NCBI GenBank assembly: GCA_964030785.1
Contig: OZ034978.1
Span: 19,044,953-19,108,952, forward strand
Length of the DNA: 64,000 nt
Reading direction: 5' to 3'
DNA from: Siderastrea siderea
Taxonomy: Eukaryota; Cnidaria; Anthozoa; Scleractinia; Rhizangiidae
Both the position numbers and the translations under genes were made by a program. Below, piece after piece: positions 50,101 through 61,500 of the stretch. The first letter of the stretch is position 1; the number at the start of each line of letters is the position of its first letter. The notes under the pieces were generated by a model. The model saw only the letters and a program-made list of their open reading frames with translations, did not search any database and had not been told where the DNA came from.

Positions 50101-53100
50101 TGTTTACATCCGCCATTTAAATATTTGCTTTCGTTTTATAGCTCCAAGGAAGCTACAACTTAAATTTCTTGACAAAAAGGGTCTATAGATCACAATCCAT
50201 GATGCGAAACACAAAATATAAATCACCTGAGATTTTCGGATTTAATTGCAGTGAAAGCTAGAGATTTCTTTGACAGAAACATCACGTCGGACTTTTGTAA
50301 CAAGAGGACTCATTAGTTCCTATTGTTTTTGGAGGGACAAATATGTCGTTTAGAGTGCAAAATAAGGTCAGTTAGCATTTTCGGTGAGCCATCAGCAGCT
50401 CGGAAATTCGCGGATAGGATTCTGTTTCCTAAAATTTTCTGTGGCCTAAAATTTTCAGCTAAAAAATCCGAACAGATCAACCCGTATTAGCTTTCACAAA
50501 TATGCTTTTATAAACCTCTGAAGCAATCTTATGAAGCAGGAAATGATGTTTCAAGTATTTTGCTAACATTTTCTCGTTGGGTGACCCTGATTACGCACAA
50601 AGATCTAACCGAGCGTTATGCGAAACACAAAATCCTGCAACAGATGAATTAAAAACAATAAGCCAAGCCCAGCGTTACAAACATCAGCAGGGAAACTCGT
50701 CACGCTGCAGTGAATATTTCAGATCCTTTATTGTCGAAAATATAAACATGAGAGGCGGAAAAACCCATAAATTTCCTCAATGAGCCAAATTCAACGTACC
50801 TATCATGCAAGAGCGGCATAAAAACCATATTGAGTCGCTTAACAAAAACGATCAGAAGTCTAACCAACGGAGAATAACAAACGACGAAAGCCACAAGAAT
50901 CCACCACTTATGACCTCGATATGACCTCGAGAATGCGACGCCTAAGTTGTAACGGCTCGATTCAGTCAACATTTAAAAATCCTCCGTTCTAAGCCCGCTA
51001 CAAAAAAACAAGAAGCAAAATGGGTCAAAAGACCAAGATAAGGCGCGGCGTACAAGTACAAGTAGAAGTCGTGCAGCGTGCAGGCCTTCCAACCCATCAG
51101 TTTATGACTGTGTCGGGCGAATACAGACACCACTGATCCCTTCAGTCGTTTCCATGTCCCATGGGTTGCTTTCTTTATATATATTCTGGTATGCTGCTAG
51201 TTCCATTTCTTCATATTCCTTTTACGATTTTCTGAGCTTTTATGGAGGCTGCCGGGAGAAAGAAGCCTTCGCTCGACCGGCGCCATAGCGCTTCCCTCCT
51301 CTCGGTCCTCCGTCCAACGGCATTGAAAACAACGCCAAAAAATCCCGATCTCACAGAAATTGGAACTTAACGAAAACTGTATATCATTAATCTATAACTG
51401 GGAGAAGCTTTGGGGTAATATTGAACTAAACTAAGCACGATGCAAACGGATTTTTGAAGGTTCTATGTCACTTCTCGCGTCTTTTGAATTCGCGACATCC
51501 TGTCAGGAAATCAAAGTTTGGAGCATGCGCAGTAACCGGAAATTGGTCCTTTAATTGCATTCAGGTGTGTATGTGGCTAAAACTGGTTTTTGTTGGTTCC
51601 TGAGTTTTCAAAGTCCGAGAAATCGAATGTAAATTTTTGAAAGGAAGAAAGAATTAGTTCGAAATATCGGGAGTTTCGAAAAATCGAGCATTCGAAAAAT
51701 CAGGAGTAAAATTACAGTGTTTGACTGAAGCAAATCCAAGGGAAACTACTTCTGGTTCGAAGAATCGGGAGTTTCGAATAATCGAGTATTCGAAAAATCA
51801 GGATTCCACTGTACAAACAAACAAACAAACATAGAAAGTGACAAACTGCAGTCTGGCTAAGACGTTATGTTTTCAACATAAATCAAAAATAGACCCTCAC
51901 ATGGCTCCCGAAAAATATTCTTTTGTGTGCATACTTATTGGCCTGACTTGTAGTCGCAAGCTGCATACTTACCAGTTAAAGCCACAAACTATAGTTCTTT
52001 TCCTAAGCTTCGGGGTCCTGAACGTATCCAGAATACCATAGTGTTTCCTGTTCTCATTTCGATTTCTAACCTCTTCCTTTTTGAATTCTTGTATGGCGTG
52101 TTATATGTTTGAGTTGTGTTGAGTCGATACCCACCCGATTTCTCTTTGCGTACTTCGTAAGCAGTTTGTAAGCTTCGTCTAGACGGTCTTTGGCGATAAG
52201 CCAGCGAGGAGATTCTGGAATAATCCTTGCAAATAACAAGAACAACCATAAAAAAACACACACACACAAACCAAACAGGTCTTAGAGTTACTGAATAAGA
52301 CAAAGGTGATGATCTGCCAGGCGTCGAAACCTAGGTTGTTTCTCAAGGCAAAAGATACAACGTAAATATAAATCTCAGGGATAGGTGATCTACACCACAC
52401 GCCATATTACCATTCTTTATACACCTAAATGAACGTTGTCAGGTGAAAAGCATAAACCATTGACGATGAGACCCAACAGATTTTTGGGTAGATGTATATT
52501 ATCATTTGCATACTCAAAATACAAGCCTGTTCTCTTGTGACTGATCGTGATCGCAGCGAGTTGCACGTGACAATGGAAACCGTGCAAGCCTACCTGAAAG
52601 TGGCCAAATAGGCCAACAAGGGCCAAATTGAGCGCTACACCGTGCGAAAGTTTGCATCCGTACCTGAGTTAAAGCAATTTTGCTGGAAAACTATTCGGTA
52701 GAACTAAGTCCTGCCACCAACCATTCTTTCACTGTCGGGTACATGAGTGACGGACGCACAAAGTGTGATATCAAAACAGACAAACAATGCAGGTGAATGG
52801 CTTTCAAAATGCAAATCAGTAAATAGTTCAGATGTTTCCCAGCAAACCACTGGGTCGTATCGTTTATGGTTTGTGGTCTTCTCCCGACAACGTTTTTTCA
52901 ATCAGGTGTAGATGCCGAAGCAGCGAATTGTCATGGTCCAAAAGGGGGTGTATTCTGAGCCCTGGAACCCAAAGTTCTTAACTGCTAGAAGCGCTGACAA
53001 AAAATATCGATTCTGGCTCCTTGAAGCCCTGAAGTTGAGCCTTATAGCTCCGTTTTGGGTCTTGGACCTCTGGAGCCCTGCAGCGTTTAGGCTGGAGCCC

Positions 53101-53856
53101 TGGATCCCAAACTTATATCAGCGTCTCAATAATGAGCAAAATTTGCTTACCACCAGCAGAGCAGCAGCGGTACTCCAGGTAAAGATACGACCAGCATCAG
53201 ATACCTCCAATCACGAATGAGATAACCTAGGAGCGAAAGTGTGCTAAAGCCAATACTGACGAATATATTGTTAACCGTTCCTCCAGCTGCACGATTGCCA
53301 ATCTGAATGATCTCCATACAGTAGACGAACCGAACCAGGAGGCAGCCGGCTGTGGCAGCACCAGCAACAAAACGGAACAAAGAGAACAGGGAAAGGCAGT
53401 CTGCCACCGCAGACACTGTACCAACAGTGGCCTGAAATACAACACAGTGCATGTCACATCTTAGTATAGAATAAAGTGGAGATCTAGTCATTCCACAAGC
53501 CTAAGTCATGTTATTGCATCTAAGTCATTGGATCTAAGTCAAGGCATCGTCATCGTCATGGTCACCGTCACTGTCACGATCGTCTTCTTTGTCATCGCCA
53601 GCGCCATTGAGATGCCGTTACCGCTGTGGTAGGGAGAGTCGAGGCTAACTGAATCATATTTTGTTCTTTCAACGTGAAAATGTCCTTTCTTAATCTGTTC
53701 TGTCCCAAGCTCGAAATATAATTCGTCATCGACACTGCCATCACCGTGGTCGTCACATCGTCATCGTAATTGTCGTTGTACTGTCATCGCTACAGTCAAC
53801 ACCATTGTCAACGTCAAGCTATTGTCACCATCAAAACTACCATCATCATCATCATC

Positions 53857-53922
<66 letters not shown>

Positions 53923-54094
53923 GCCACTTAAGGGAGTTAATACTCACCATGAAGAAAATGCTTAGAAAAACCCCGATCTTGCGTCCAAAGTGATCGGACA
54001 GAATGCTAAAGGCAACTGAACCAACCAACAGACCTGCCATGTAAACAGACTGCGTCATGGCTTTCAGATGTTTCCTATCGCAAATTAGGTCCCA
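44113..54094 (-). CDS. SLC22-family organic ion transporter, locus C (exons 2-9 visible)
   Basis: Plasma-membrane solute carrier of the SLC22 group, tandem relative of locus B. Exons: 2 53948-54094, 3 53151-53431, 4 51973-52225, 5 47245-47379, 6 46960-47045, 7 46329-46437, 8 45306-45378, 9 44113-44406, each with GT/AG borders. Seen: WDLICDRK at the exon 2 start, SILSDHFGRK after TM2, IIPESPRWL, FRTPKLRKRT, FGRR, FTVELYPT, and LWLPETL followed by a charged tail ending KKSDTKL. Exon 4 is 253 bp; the frame carrying IIPESPRWL meets a TAG, while the FRTP end is one base out of phase, so a +1 shift lies between them at CAAAAAGG. Locus B has the same shift. No Cys-rich exon 1 is visible between 54,095 and the polymerase element, so the gene is 5'-truncated, or exon 1 is further right. 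Either a recent pseudogene or a gene that bypasses the shift. Confidence 0.75.
44839..45209. mobile_element. MITE in intron 8 of locus C
   Basis: The left arm AACGCTAAAAGGTTCTTGAA pairs with the right arm around CCAGGAACCTTTTAGCGCTT. Further in, ACATCACGTCATTA and GTCAAAAGTGAAAAAA pair with TTTTTTCACTTTTGAC and TAATGACGTGATGT. About 370 bp; not present in the matching intron of locus B. Confidence 0.75.
47400..48115. other. Locus C intron 4, no gene recognised
   Basis: Contains an inverted pair GGTACGGCACATGAGAGGTA (near 47,830) and its partner GTACCTCTCATGTGCCGTAC (47,680), a hairpin element of about 200 bp around 47,650-47,870. Confidence 0.6.
48228..48640 (+). repeat. Two-copy tandem repeat of a coding-like 212 bp unit
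   Basis: Two copies each encode YVPVYDKTKKEI, then SAGK.VDMTDIN.GHNIVN and EEKTG.KPTD.LE, followed at the same place by a stop (TGA, then TAA) and by CAAATTGCAATCTTAAA. Most differences between copies leave the reading frame intact. I do not recognise a protein family. It lies in the long intron 4 of locus C on the opposite strand. Confidence 0.6.
48660..49319. other. Locus C intron 4, nothing recognised
   Basis: Unstructured sequence with short frames only, ending at the (ACAT)n tract. Confidence 0.3.
49320..49452. repeat. (ACAT)n microsatellite
   Basis: About 33 uninterrupted ACAT units. Long Thr-Tyr-Ile-His and Val-Cys-Met-Tyr frames read through it are artefacts. The tract ends exactly at the TA beside the transposon end. 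Confidence 0.97.
49453..51811. mobile_element. pogo/Tigger-like element with CAGTGGAAT ends, TA flanks
   Basis: The left end CAGTGGAATTCCGATTTTTC and the complement of the right end CAGTGGAATCCTGATTTTTC match, and TA lies immediately outside each end (49451-49452, 51812-51813). Subterminal TTCGAAAAATCG words recur at both ends (49,472-49,530 and 51,600-51,800). These are Tc1/mariner, pogo/Tigger-type traits. No DDE transposase frame is seen in the 2.36 kb, so it is non-autonomous. It carries a segment of dispersed repeat X (50,200-51,120). Confidence 0.8.
50200..51120 (+). repeat. Dispersed repeat X, copy inside the Tigger-like element
   Basis: Matches the complement of 34,480-35,955 in ordered blocks. 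The part that encodes the acidic exon in the other copy is absent here. The orientation is opposite to that copy. Confidence 0.65.
53535..53925. repeat. CATCGTCAC minisatellite and (CAT)n tract, locus C intron 2
   Basis: Degenerate GTCATCGTCACTGTCA words lead into an almost pure (CAT)n run at 53,838-53,920. Counterpart of the tract in locus B at 33,119-33,640. Confidence 0.85.
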
Positions 54095-54650
54095 CTGATG
54101 AGAGAAACAGAGGGTAAAAAAGGAAAAAAAGAAGGCGAGTTAAGCAAAATCATATTACCACACATGACAGCGTTCATTATGTTATTTGTTATGTGCATCA
54201 GGCTAAGCTGAGCGGAATTCATCTTCCAGGTATCAGCAATTAATGACCGCCAACGGTCTCCTTGAGTACGCCATAGCTTTCGGGAACAAACCTGGTCTTT
54301 TCCCATCCATTTTTTAAGATAGTGAAAGACAGAGACGCGAATGTGCGGAATACGACTACTAGCGCTTAGTGCGTTCTTGCGCGTTAAAACTCCCTGCACT
54401 CGTTTACTCGAAAGCTGAACTTAGTACTCCCCGCGGGTGTACGTTGTTATATGTATTTGATCTCCAGGAGATTCACTTTGAAACTTTCCTACTTTGAACA
54501 CCCCGCCGCCCCATGAGGAACTTAGGCAATGAAAAAAATCGCAGCATGTACTCATTAAGAATAAAAATTAGCGATAGTAGTTTCGAATGACGTTTCGATG
54601 ATTCACTCATCATTTTCAAATTCGTGTAACTAAAAGTCAGATTCTTGTAA
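54095..54650. other. Region 5' of locus C exon 2, nothing recognised
   Basis: I looked for the Cys-rich first exon of an SLC22 gene on the minus strand and did not find it here. Frames of up to 104 codons have no family resemblance. Confidence 0.4.
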
Positions 54651-54652
54651 GT

Positions 54653-55033
54653 TCCTTATATAATAAAATGCGTGTTGAAGTCTTGTTGCATGTAATTAAA
54701 AATGCAATGCGGAATGTAGAGGGTGTTAATTAGGTAAATAGGTTTGCCTTGATTGAGTCAGATTGAGTGTTCGGTTTAGGTTTCTTGTCTTTGATAAAGA
54801 GCATTTCGTCAATTAAGCATTCCAGCTTTCCGCAGCATTTCTTAAGAATGGTGCACTGCCGCGGAAAGCTGGAATGCTTAATTTACGAAATGCTCTTTAT
54901 CAAAGACAAGAAACCTAAACTGAACACTCAATCTGACTCAATCAAGGCAAAACTATTTACCTAATTATTGTATTTTTATTGTATTTTTAATCACATGCAA
55001 CAAGACTTCAACACGCATTTTATTATATACCTT
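54653..55033. mobile_element. Foldback MITE, about 180 bp arms
   Basis: The left arm includes TATATAATAAAATGCGTGTT, GAGTCAGATTGAGTGTTCGG and TCTTTGATAAAGAGCATTTC. Each recurs as its complement on the right, ending CGCATTTTATTATATA. The centre is about 20 nt near 54,840. The arms are almost perfect, suggesting recent activity. Confidence 0.85.
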
Positions 55034-55143
55034 ATTCAAAAAAGGTTGCTTTGGCAATTGGTCATTGGCAATTGAGCATTGAGCATTTGGGCATATCCTA
55101 AAGGCTGGACTGGACCCTGGACTCTGGACTCTGGACTCTGGAC

Positions 55144-56340
55144 TTTTCCCTCTTAAAACTTTATCCCTCCCAAAAAACCTCTATATCTCCCCCCCAAAAA
55201 ACTTCCCTCCCCCAAATAAAAAAAATTGAACTAAATTGGATTTTTTTCCTAATAAAGAAGTTAGAAGTGTGCGAGTTTTCAAACAAACAACTTTATTCCC
55301 CCCGCCCACCTCCCCTAAAAACCTTTATGTCTCCCCCTAAAAACTGCCCCCTCCCAAAAAATCCCCCTCCCCTCCCCCTAATAAAAAATACAACTACATT
55401 GGATTTCTGATTGAAAGCGATTGAACAAACACTTGTCGTCGCAATGTTCTTGCACAAATCGGCATTGAAATCACGAACGCCATCGAACGATCCGACCCCA
55501 ATCCTGAAAAAAAAGTATTTGGCGTGCGAACGTGATTATATTACACAATAAGCAAAGACCAGATAAAATCCTCTGTTCATCGATGCGACGTGTGCAAGCT
55601 CTTATCAGCTGCCAGTGACAATGTTGTTTACCTAAGGTGTTACATTTACTGTTGTTTTTAGTTAAGCATAAAGTATTGTGTCCTTGAAATAAATTGCATT
55701 TTTTAGAACGTTACTAGTTCGATCGTCATACTAAAGCTTGTTAATTGCCGCCGCTCAGAGGCTCTTTCCGCCCCAAGATAGGTTCTATTCACTGACACGT
55801 GCAAGGCCTTGCGTACTTTTATCAACTAATCTGATAACAAACTTTTGAAGTGGGGGCGTGGTGTCCGTGTTCTTTGTCTCATTAACAAAAGATTTTTGAA
55901 AAGCATAAGCGTAATTAACTGTCCAGACAGAGACTTTGGTGTCTCAGTTGGCCAAGTTTAGGTGCTGTGATTTCAATTATTTATTAGCCGAAAAAAAAGA
56001 CCTTTTCTGCAGGCCATATAAAATTTTTTGGGAAGGGGCAGTTTTTAGAGGGAGACATAAAGGTTTTTCGGGGAGATGGGTGGGGGGGGGATAAAGTTGT
56101 TTGTTTGAAAACTCGCACACTTCTAACTTGTTTATTAGGAAAAAAATCCGATATAGTTGAATTTTGTATTTGGGGGAGGGAATTTTGTTTTTTTTGGGGG
56201 GGGCTAGGAAAGGTTTTTTGGGGGAAGATATAGAGATTTTTTTCGGGGGGGTATAAAGTTTTGGGAGAGGGCAGTTTTTAGGGGGAGACATAAAAGTTTT
56301 TCGGGAAGGTGGGTGGGGGGATAAAGTTGTTTGTTTGAAA
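55144..56340. mobile_element. Element with inverted, C-rich/G-rich repeat ends
   Basis: The left block (TCTCCCCCCCAAAAAA, CCTAATAAAGAAGTTAGAAG, CAAACAAACAACTTTAT, ACCTTTATGTCTCCC) has its complement on the right in the same inverted order, with an internal duplication at each side. The interior of 55,420-55,990 is unique. Very strand-skewed: C on the left, G on the right. Probably a DNA transposon derivative. Confidence 0.6.
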
Positions 56341-56777
56341 ACTTGCCGTTTGTAATGATGCTCGTCGTTTCAGTTTTATGATATATTTTCTTTGATAGAC
56401 TGCTACCATAGTCCTTTGTGAAAATCAAAACCGGTTGATGCATGCAATTGCGATTGTAGTAGATTTTCCTCAGTTTCCTGGGCAGGCTGTCAAAATAGAA
56501 TCATAATTTTGTGTGAGAATTATCTGGCGGGAATATATTTCAACATTACGTAAACCTGCAAATTCTCCTCGATGCCTCTTAGAAAGCTGCCCATAATTGT
56601 CTTTACTAAGTTGCATTGATTTGTATGTAGGCGAGCAAGAACCCGAAATCGATCAATTTTTAGACTAAGGCTATAGATTTTTATGTGAAGAAATGTATGT
56701 TAGAGGACGCATGAGACGTGGCGCTTTCACGACTCCGATTATATTTTAGTATTCGAGCTACACTGGTATCATGTATT

Positions 56778-57448
56778 ACCCGACGTGGGCAATCGATAAC
56801 CGATGACATTCGATAACAATCTATAAAATTAGTTGATTGTATCGGAGATCGATAAAAATCGATAAAAGGATTTGTTGTGAGAAATCGATAATTATCGATT
56901 TTCTCTCAGTTTTATCGATCTTATCGAAAATTATCGATTTTGTCGGTAACATTTTTGTGTCGAAATATGTGAGCTTTAATAATGACGACAACCTCTATAA
57001 CCAGCTCTAATATCGGGTTAAATAAAAGATTGCCGTTGCTTCCACTCTAAACGTTTCCTTGGCGGTTGCTTAGATAGGTAAATAGCCGAGATGTCACTTT
57101 GGCAGATACTTGCGTCGATACAGCACAGTTATCCTGCCAGTTTAATAAACCACATTTACTGAAATACAAAATACAGTTTTATTCGTGGACAAAGCCACCG
57201 CAATCATTTTACCGCGATTAAACGTCTCTTTTAAAAAATACAGAATCAATATCAGAAATTAAAGACATGTGCGATCGACATCCATCGATAAAATCGATAA
57301 CATCAATAACAGAAATTACCAGAAGAGTTGTATCGATTTTTATCTATTGATCGATGCAATCGCTAACGTTCACGTGATTTATGTCGATAGTTATCGATTT
57401 ATTGAACGGTTTTCCGATATCGATTTTTATCGATTGCCCACGTCGGGT
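56778..57448. mobile_element. 671 bp element with ACCCGACGTGGGCAATCGAT ends
   Basis: The left end ACCCGACGTGGGCAATCGAT is the exact complement of the right end ATCGATTGCCCACGTCGGGT, apart from spacing. GTATT flanks both sides (56773-56777, 57449-57453), a possible target duplication. The interior is crowded with ATCGATAA / TTATCGAT words in both orientations. No coding frame. Confidence 0.75.
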
Positions 57449-57960
57449 GTATTAACATTACCCAGCTTCAATGCCTTTTCCTTTTGATATTTCACTTACT
57501 GTGTTTCAAGTATAGAAAGTTTCCAGCCTAAATACTGTAGCGACATCTTGGGTAATACCAGGTTTTCTTCAAAATATAAATTGCATTTGTGTTTTGCGTG
57601 TAACACAATGCTGGCGGGAAATATGAGGTTTTGAAAATCGCGCGCGTCTTCAATAACGACGACCTATCCACGAAGCTTTGGAATCGAGACAAAAAGAGAC
57701 AAGAGACCTTTGGTAAGTAGCAACACGAGAAAATGAACGATTTTGTACACACCTTGAGGCGAAATATTAGCATCGCGCTCTAGTTTTATTCTGATTTCCT
57801 TAGATAATATGCTGTACCTGGAAACTTGATCGCTATCATAGCGCTTTAGCTTATTCTGTTTTCCTTGGGTAGAATATACCTGGAGGCAGAATAGTAGTAC
57901 ATTGCGCTCACATAGTAGATTTCCTGGCTTCTGATTGGTCGAGAGCAAATCAATGACGTC
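57449..57960. other. Boundary region left of the polymerase element, unassigned
   Basis: A 114-codon minus-strand frame (57664-58008) contains SKEIRIKLERDANISPQGVY and a hydrophobic C-terminus. I do not recognise it, and it runs into the tandem repeat. The exact border between host DNA and the polymerase element should lie near here, but I could not define terminal repeats because the other end is outside the window. Confidence 0.3.
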
Positions 57961-57961
57961 A

Positions 57962-58165
57962 CCGTGGGGAAACCGCTGATGAGTAGGAAAAAGGGATCGC
58001 GGGCTCATGGGAACCGGAAGTCACGTGTTTTTGAGATGAGAAACCGCTGACCAGGTGGAAAAAGGGATCGCGGGCTCATGGGAACCGGAAGTCACGTGGT
58101 TTTGAATGGGAAACCGCTGGCGAGTGTGAAAAATGGATCGTGGGCTCAAGGGGAAGTAAAACCAC
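57962..58165. repeat. 70 bp tandem repeat near the element's left end
   Basis: GAAACCGCTG begins units at 57,969, 58,040 and 58,110. Each unit continues AAAAAGGGATCGCGGGCTCA, GGGAACCGGAAGTCACGTG; the third is degenerate. GTCACGTG occurs at 58020-58027 and 58091-58098. It lies 350 bp beyond the polymerase stop codon and may be part of the terminal region of the integrated element. Confidence 0.75.
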
Positions 58166-58512
58166 TGAGAAAACGCGGGCTCAAAGTCCAAAGTCCAATT
58201 TTGGGAAGAGGGGTAACCGAAAACCACACAAAAATGAAATAAATCTCGTTTTATTGTTATACGTTGTTTTTACAATAACTGAGAAAATGGTTTTTGCTGA
58301 GTGTTCCTTAATGTTCAATAGAGGGTCCCCACCATTGTTTTTGACATCGAGTTATTCTTCGCCATTGGTTGTTGTCACGGATCCATTGTTGTAATTGACG
58401 TCGAGGATTTCTGTTCAAAGGTATGGCAAAGGAACTGTAGAATGGGGGTGGTGGTGGTGGCGCCCAATGTTCTCGATCACAGTGATCACAATCGACGATC
58501 TTGTTGGGGCTT

Positions 58513-61500
58513 TCACTGGTAGCCATAGGGGTAGGTGTTGAAGGTGCGGGGATCGATGACTCTTTTGTCATAGACCAGCTGGTACCATTTGTGTTGGGGT
58601 TGAGTGAGCAAGGTGTAGTTTTTCGGGTTCCGGACAATGTGGTGACTTTTGGTGACTTGGATTTCGCGTGGTTTGGGAAGGGGTTTCTGGATTTCATCTT
58701 GGACATTCTGACGCATGACGTCGTAATTCAATTGGGTGTGTCCTTCACTGTTGAGTCGGAAGCCTCTGACCTTGCATTCCACGTTTCCTTTATTAGTACT
58801 GTACCCATAGTTCTTGGGTCCTCCACTGACAAATTCTTGAATGTATTCATCATCAGCTAATTCGGAGGCGAAGTCCCCTAGATAGGAACCCAAGGTAGGT
58901 TGGAATTGAGTGGGTGTTTCCTCCAGGTAGATGACGGAGTCGGTGTCAAAGTAGAGGACTCTCTCCCCTAAGTCTTCCAGGGCGTCATACAATTTAAGGC
59001 GGGCGTGGCAGGTGGTGAAGCAGGCCACAAAAATGTTGAGGTTGGGTGACACGCGGATGTCCTCTTTTTGGTTTTGGTAGTGGATCTCCACCATATTGTT
59101 GTTGATCACGGACACGTGACGTACGTCTAAGGCATCGCTATCCAAGAAACGGTGGAAGGCATGAGGATCATCAAAGGCTTGAATTTGGGTCTTGTTGAGG
59201 CGTTGTCCAAACTTGCCCCACATGGAGTTCAACATCAGCTTAGCTAGGGTACGGAGGCCCGGGTTGTATTCGATCTTGTGGTAGTCCAACTGGATGCCTT
59301 CATGCAGGAGGTACTGTTCGATGTAACTTTGCTTTTCTTCTTCTGTCATGTCGTCCTTAGGCCACCCACTAGCTTCTTGTTTGATTTTCAACCAGGTGTT
59401 GACATAATCGGCGAAGAGGCCCTCACAGGTTTCTTCAAAATGCCAAGCTTCATAGATGTATTGGACTTGGTACCCCAATTCGACGGCTTTCTTTAATTCG
59501 GGGGTACACCAGGTACTGGTGAGGGCGCGTTGTTCGTCGGGGTGAGGGCAATGATAGGATCTGTCCAAAAGAGGTTTGGCCATTTCTTCTTCCACACAAC
59601 GGGCACAGAGGGGAAAGAGCAGTTTGTCGTCATGACGGTAAGGCAGCACGGGATGGTACAATTCACGGGGAGGCAGGATTTTGCATTGAATGAGACCAAA
59701 GTACTGGTGTATGTCAGTGTGACCCGGTTGAGAATAGATGGTGGGATGTCCTTTGGGGTAGGTGGACTTCTTGTTGACCCACGGGTACAAGGAGGTGACA
59801 TCGATGTAGTGAATTTTTTGGCCAGGGGTGATATGATGGTAGAGTTTGATGGCATTGGTACGACCACCACAGAAAGCATCCCGAGGTTCAAGAGGTTGGA
59901 TAAAGTCGAGTTCCCGGACGAAGGAGTCGATCTCTGGTTGGGTTTTTAGTAGGTGCTCCCATTGACATCCCCACATTTGAATGACGTTGTACCCTTGTTT
60001 GGTAAGCTTTTGGACTTTGTCTTGGGTGGCGTCATAGAGGTCATGCATCGTGAGATCATAGTTGCGGGGATGTTTTTCGTGGCGATGGGGATAACAGGTA
60101 GGGCATCCGTGGGTGAAACAGCCTTGAAATTCGTAGACGGTGTGGGTGTGGGGGCAATAACCATCCACATAGATCTGGGTCCCGGGGATCTTATACTCGC
60201 CTTCATTTCGGACATGTTGGATGTATTGGTGATGATGAGGCTCTGGATTGGCACTGGCCAGTAGATCGTCGAGGCTGAGATCTTGGAGGGCGCGTTGACG
60301 TAGTTGGTGATCGCACCAGGTTAACCAGTGAAGGGCTGGGATGGACTGGTTGATGTTGTTTCTCCACCCCTTATGACCGGCGGGTTCGCTGGCAATACTG
60401 TTCGGGATCATCCGGTTCATACGTAAATCTCGATTACAAGCCGAGGCAATGGTGACGTGATCGAAGGGATTGAAGCCTGTTAAGTCTTCAAACATGCGTT
60501 TGAAAGTCAGACATCCTTGTTTCAAGAGTCGTACATCGGAGCTGCAATAGTCCAACAACTCTTGTTGAAAATGAAACACCAGACCCTGGTTGCGTTGTTC
60601 TTGATGCCAGGTTTCAAAGGCTTGTCTTCCTTCGAGTGTCATGGTCTCAGGCATGTAGTAATCGCGTGAGGGGAGGATGCCCACGTAGTTTTGATGCTCA
60701 GGTACGTTGAACTTGTGTGGGAAATACCCTTTGCAGAGTTCTGTCAAACCAAAGGTTTTGGGAAACGCGGAGAGGGGCATCTGGAAGAAACTCATGGAAT
60801 CAATGAACCGGATGCGGTCATGTTTGATCTCTAAGAGTTTACACCCGTTGCGGAGTTGTTGGACGATGCGGTTGTCCCCATAGTATTCTTGGATGATAAA
60901 GTACCCATCGTACCCTTGAAAATTATGAGCGATGACATTGACTTGACGGGTATCGTGGAGAGTCAAGGTATCCAACCATTCCAGAAAGTCACGGATACAG
61001 GTGGGACCTGGGAAAGGCTTGGGTTCATCGTTGTCTTCGGTTTCGGCCACGACGAGATTCGCAATGTGTTTTTCCTGGGGTTGCATGGCTTCGATATCAA
61101 AGAAGACGTGTGAGGGAGGCAGGTCTTCCTCGTCTTCGTCCTCGGAGGAGGCATGGGGTTCCGCGGCGGTGGCGGCACCTCGTTTGGCGCGAGGACCTTT
61201 TTGACGGGTCCTCTTTCTCTTCTTTTCGTCTTGAGGTTTGGGGGCTCTTTGTATAAAACAACGGTGGTCGTCGGCGTGGACGTACTGGTGACAAGAAGGG
61301 CAGTCTATGTGGTAACAACGGTGACGTTGAATGCGGGACAAGCCCACATTTTGTTGATAACAGTCAGGGCATCGGTGTCGTTGAGAGCACACGGAGGACT
61401 GGAGGTCCGTGGCGGGTTTGCCCGCGTGGGTCTTGCTGGCATGGGCTTCCAAACACGCGGGTCCGAAAAAGTCCCGATGACACGACTTGCAACGTTGAGT

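Noticed and set aside
51990..52225. A 43 nt micro-intron (GTATCG...ACAAG) that would restore the frame in exon 4 of locus C
   Set aside because: It is shorter than any likely animal intron and the donor is not present in locus B, which has the same shift.
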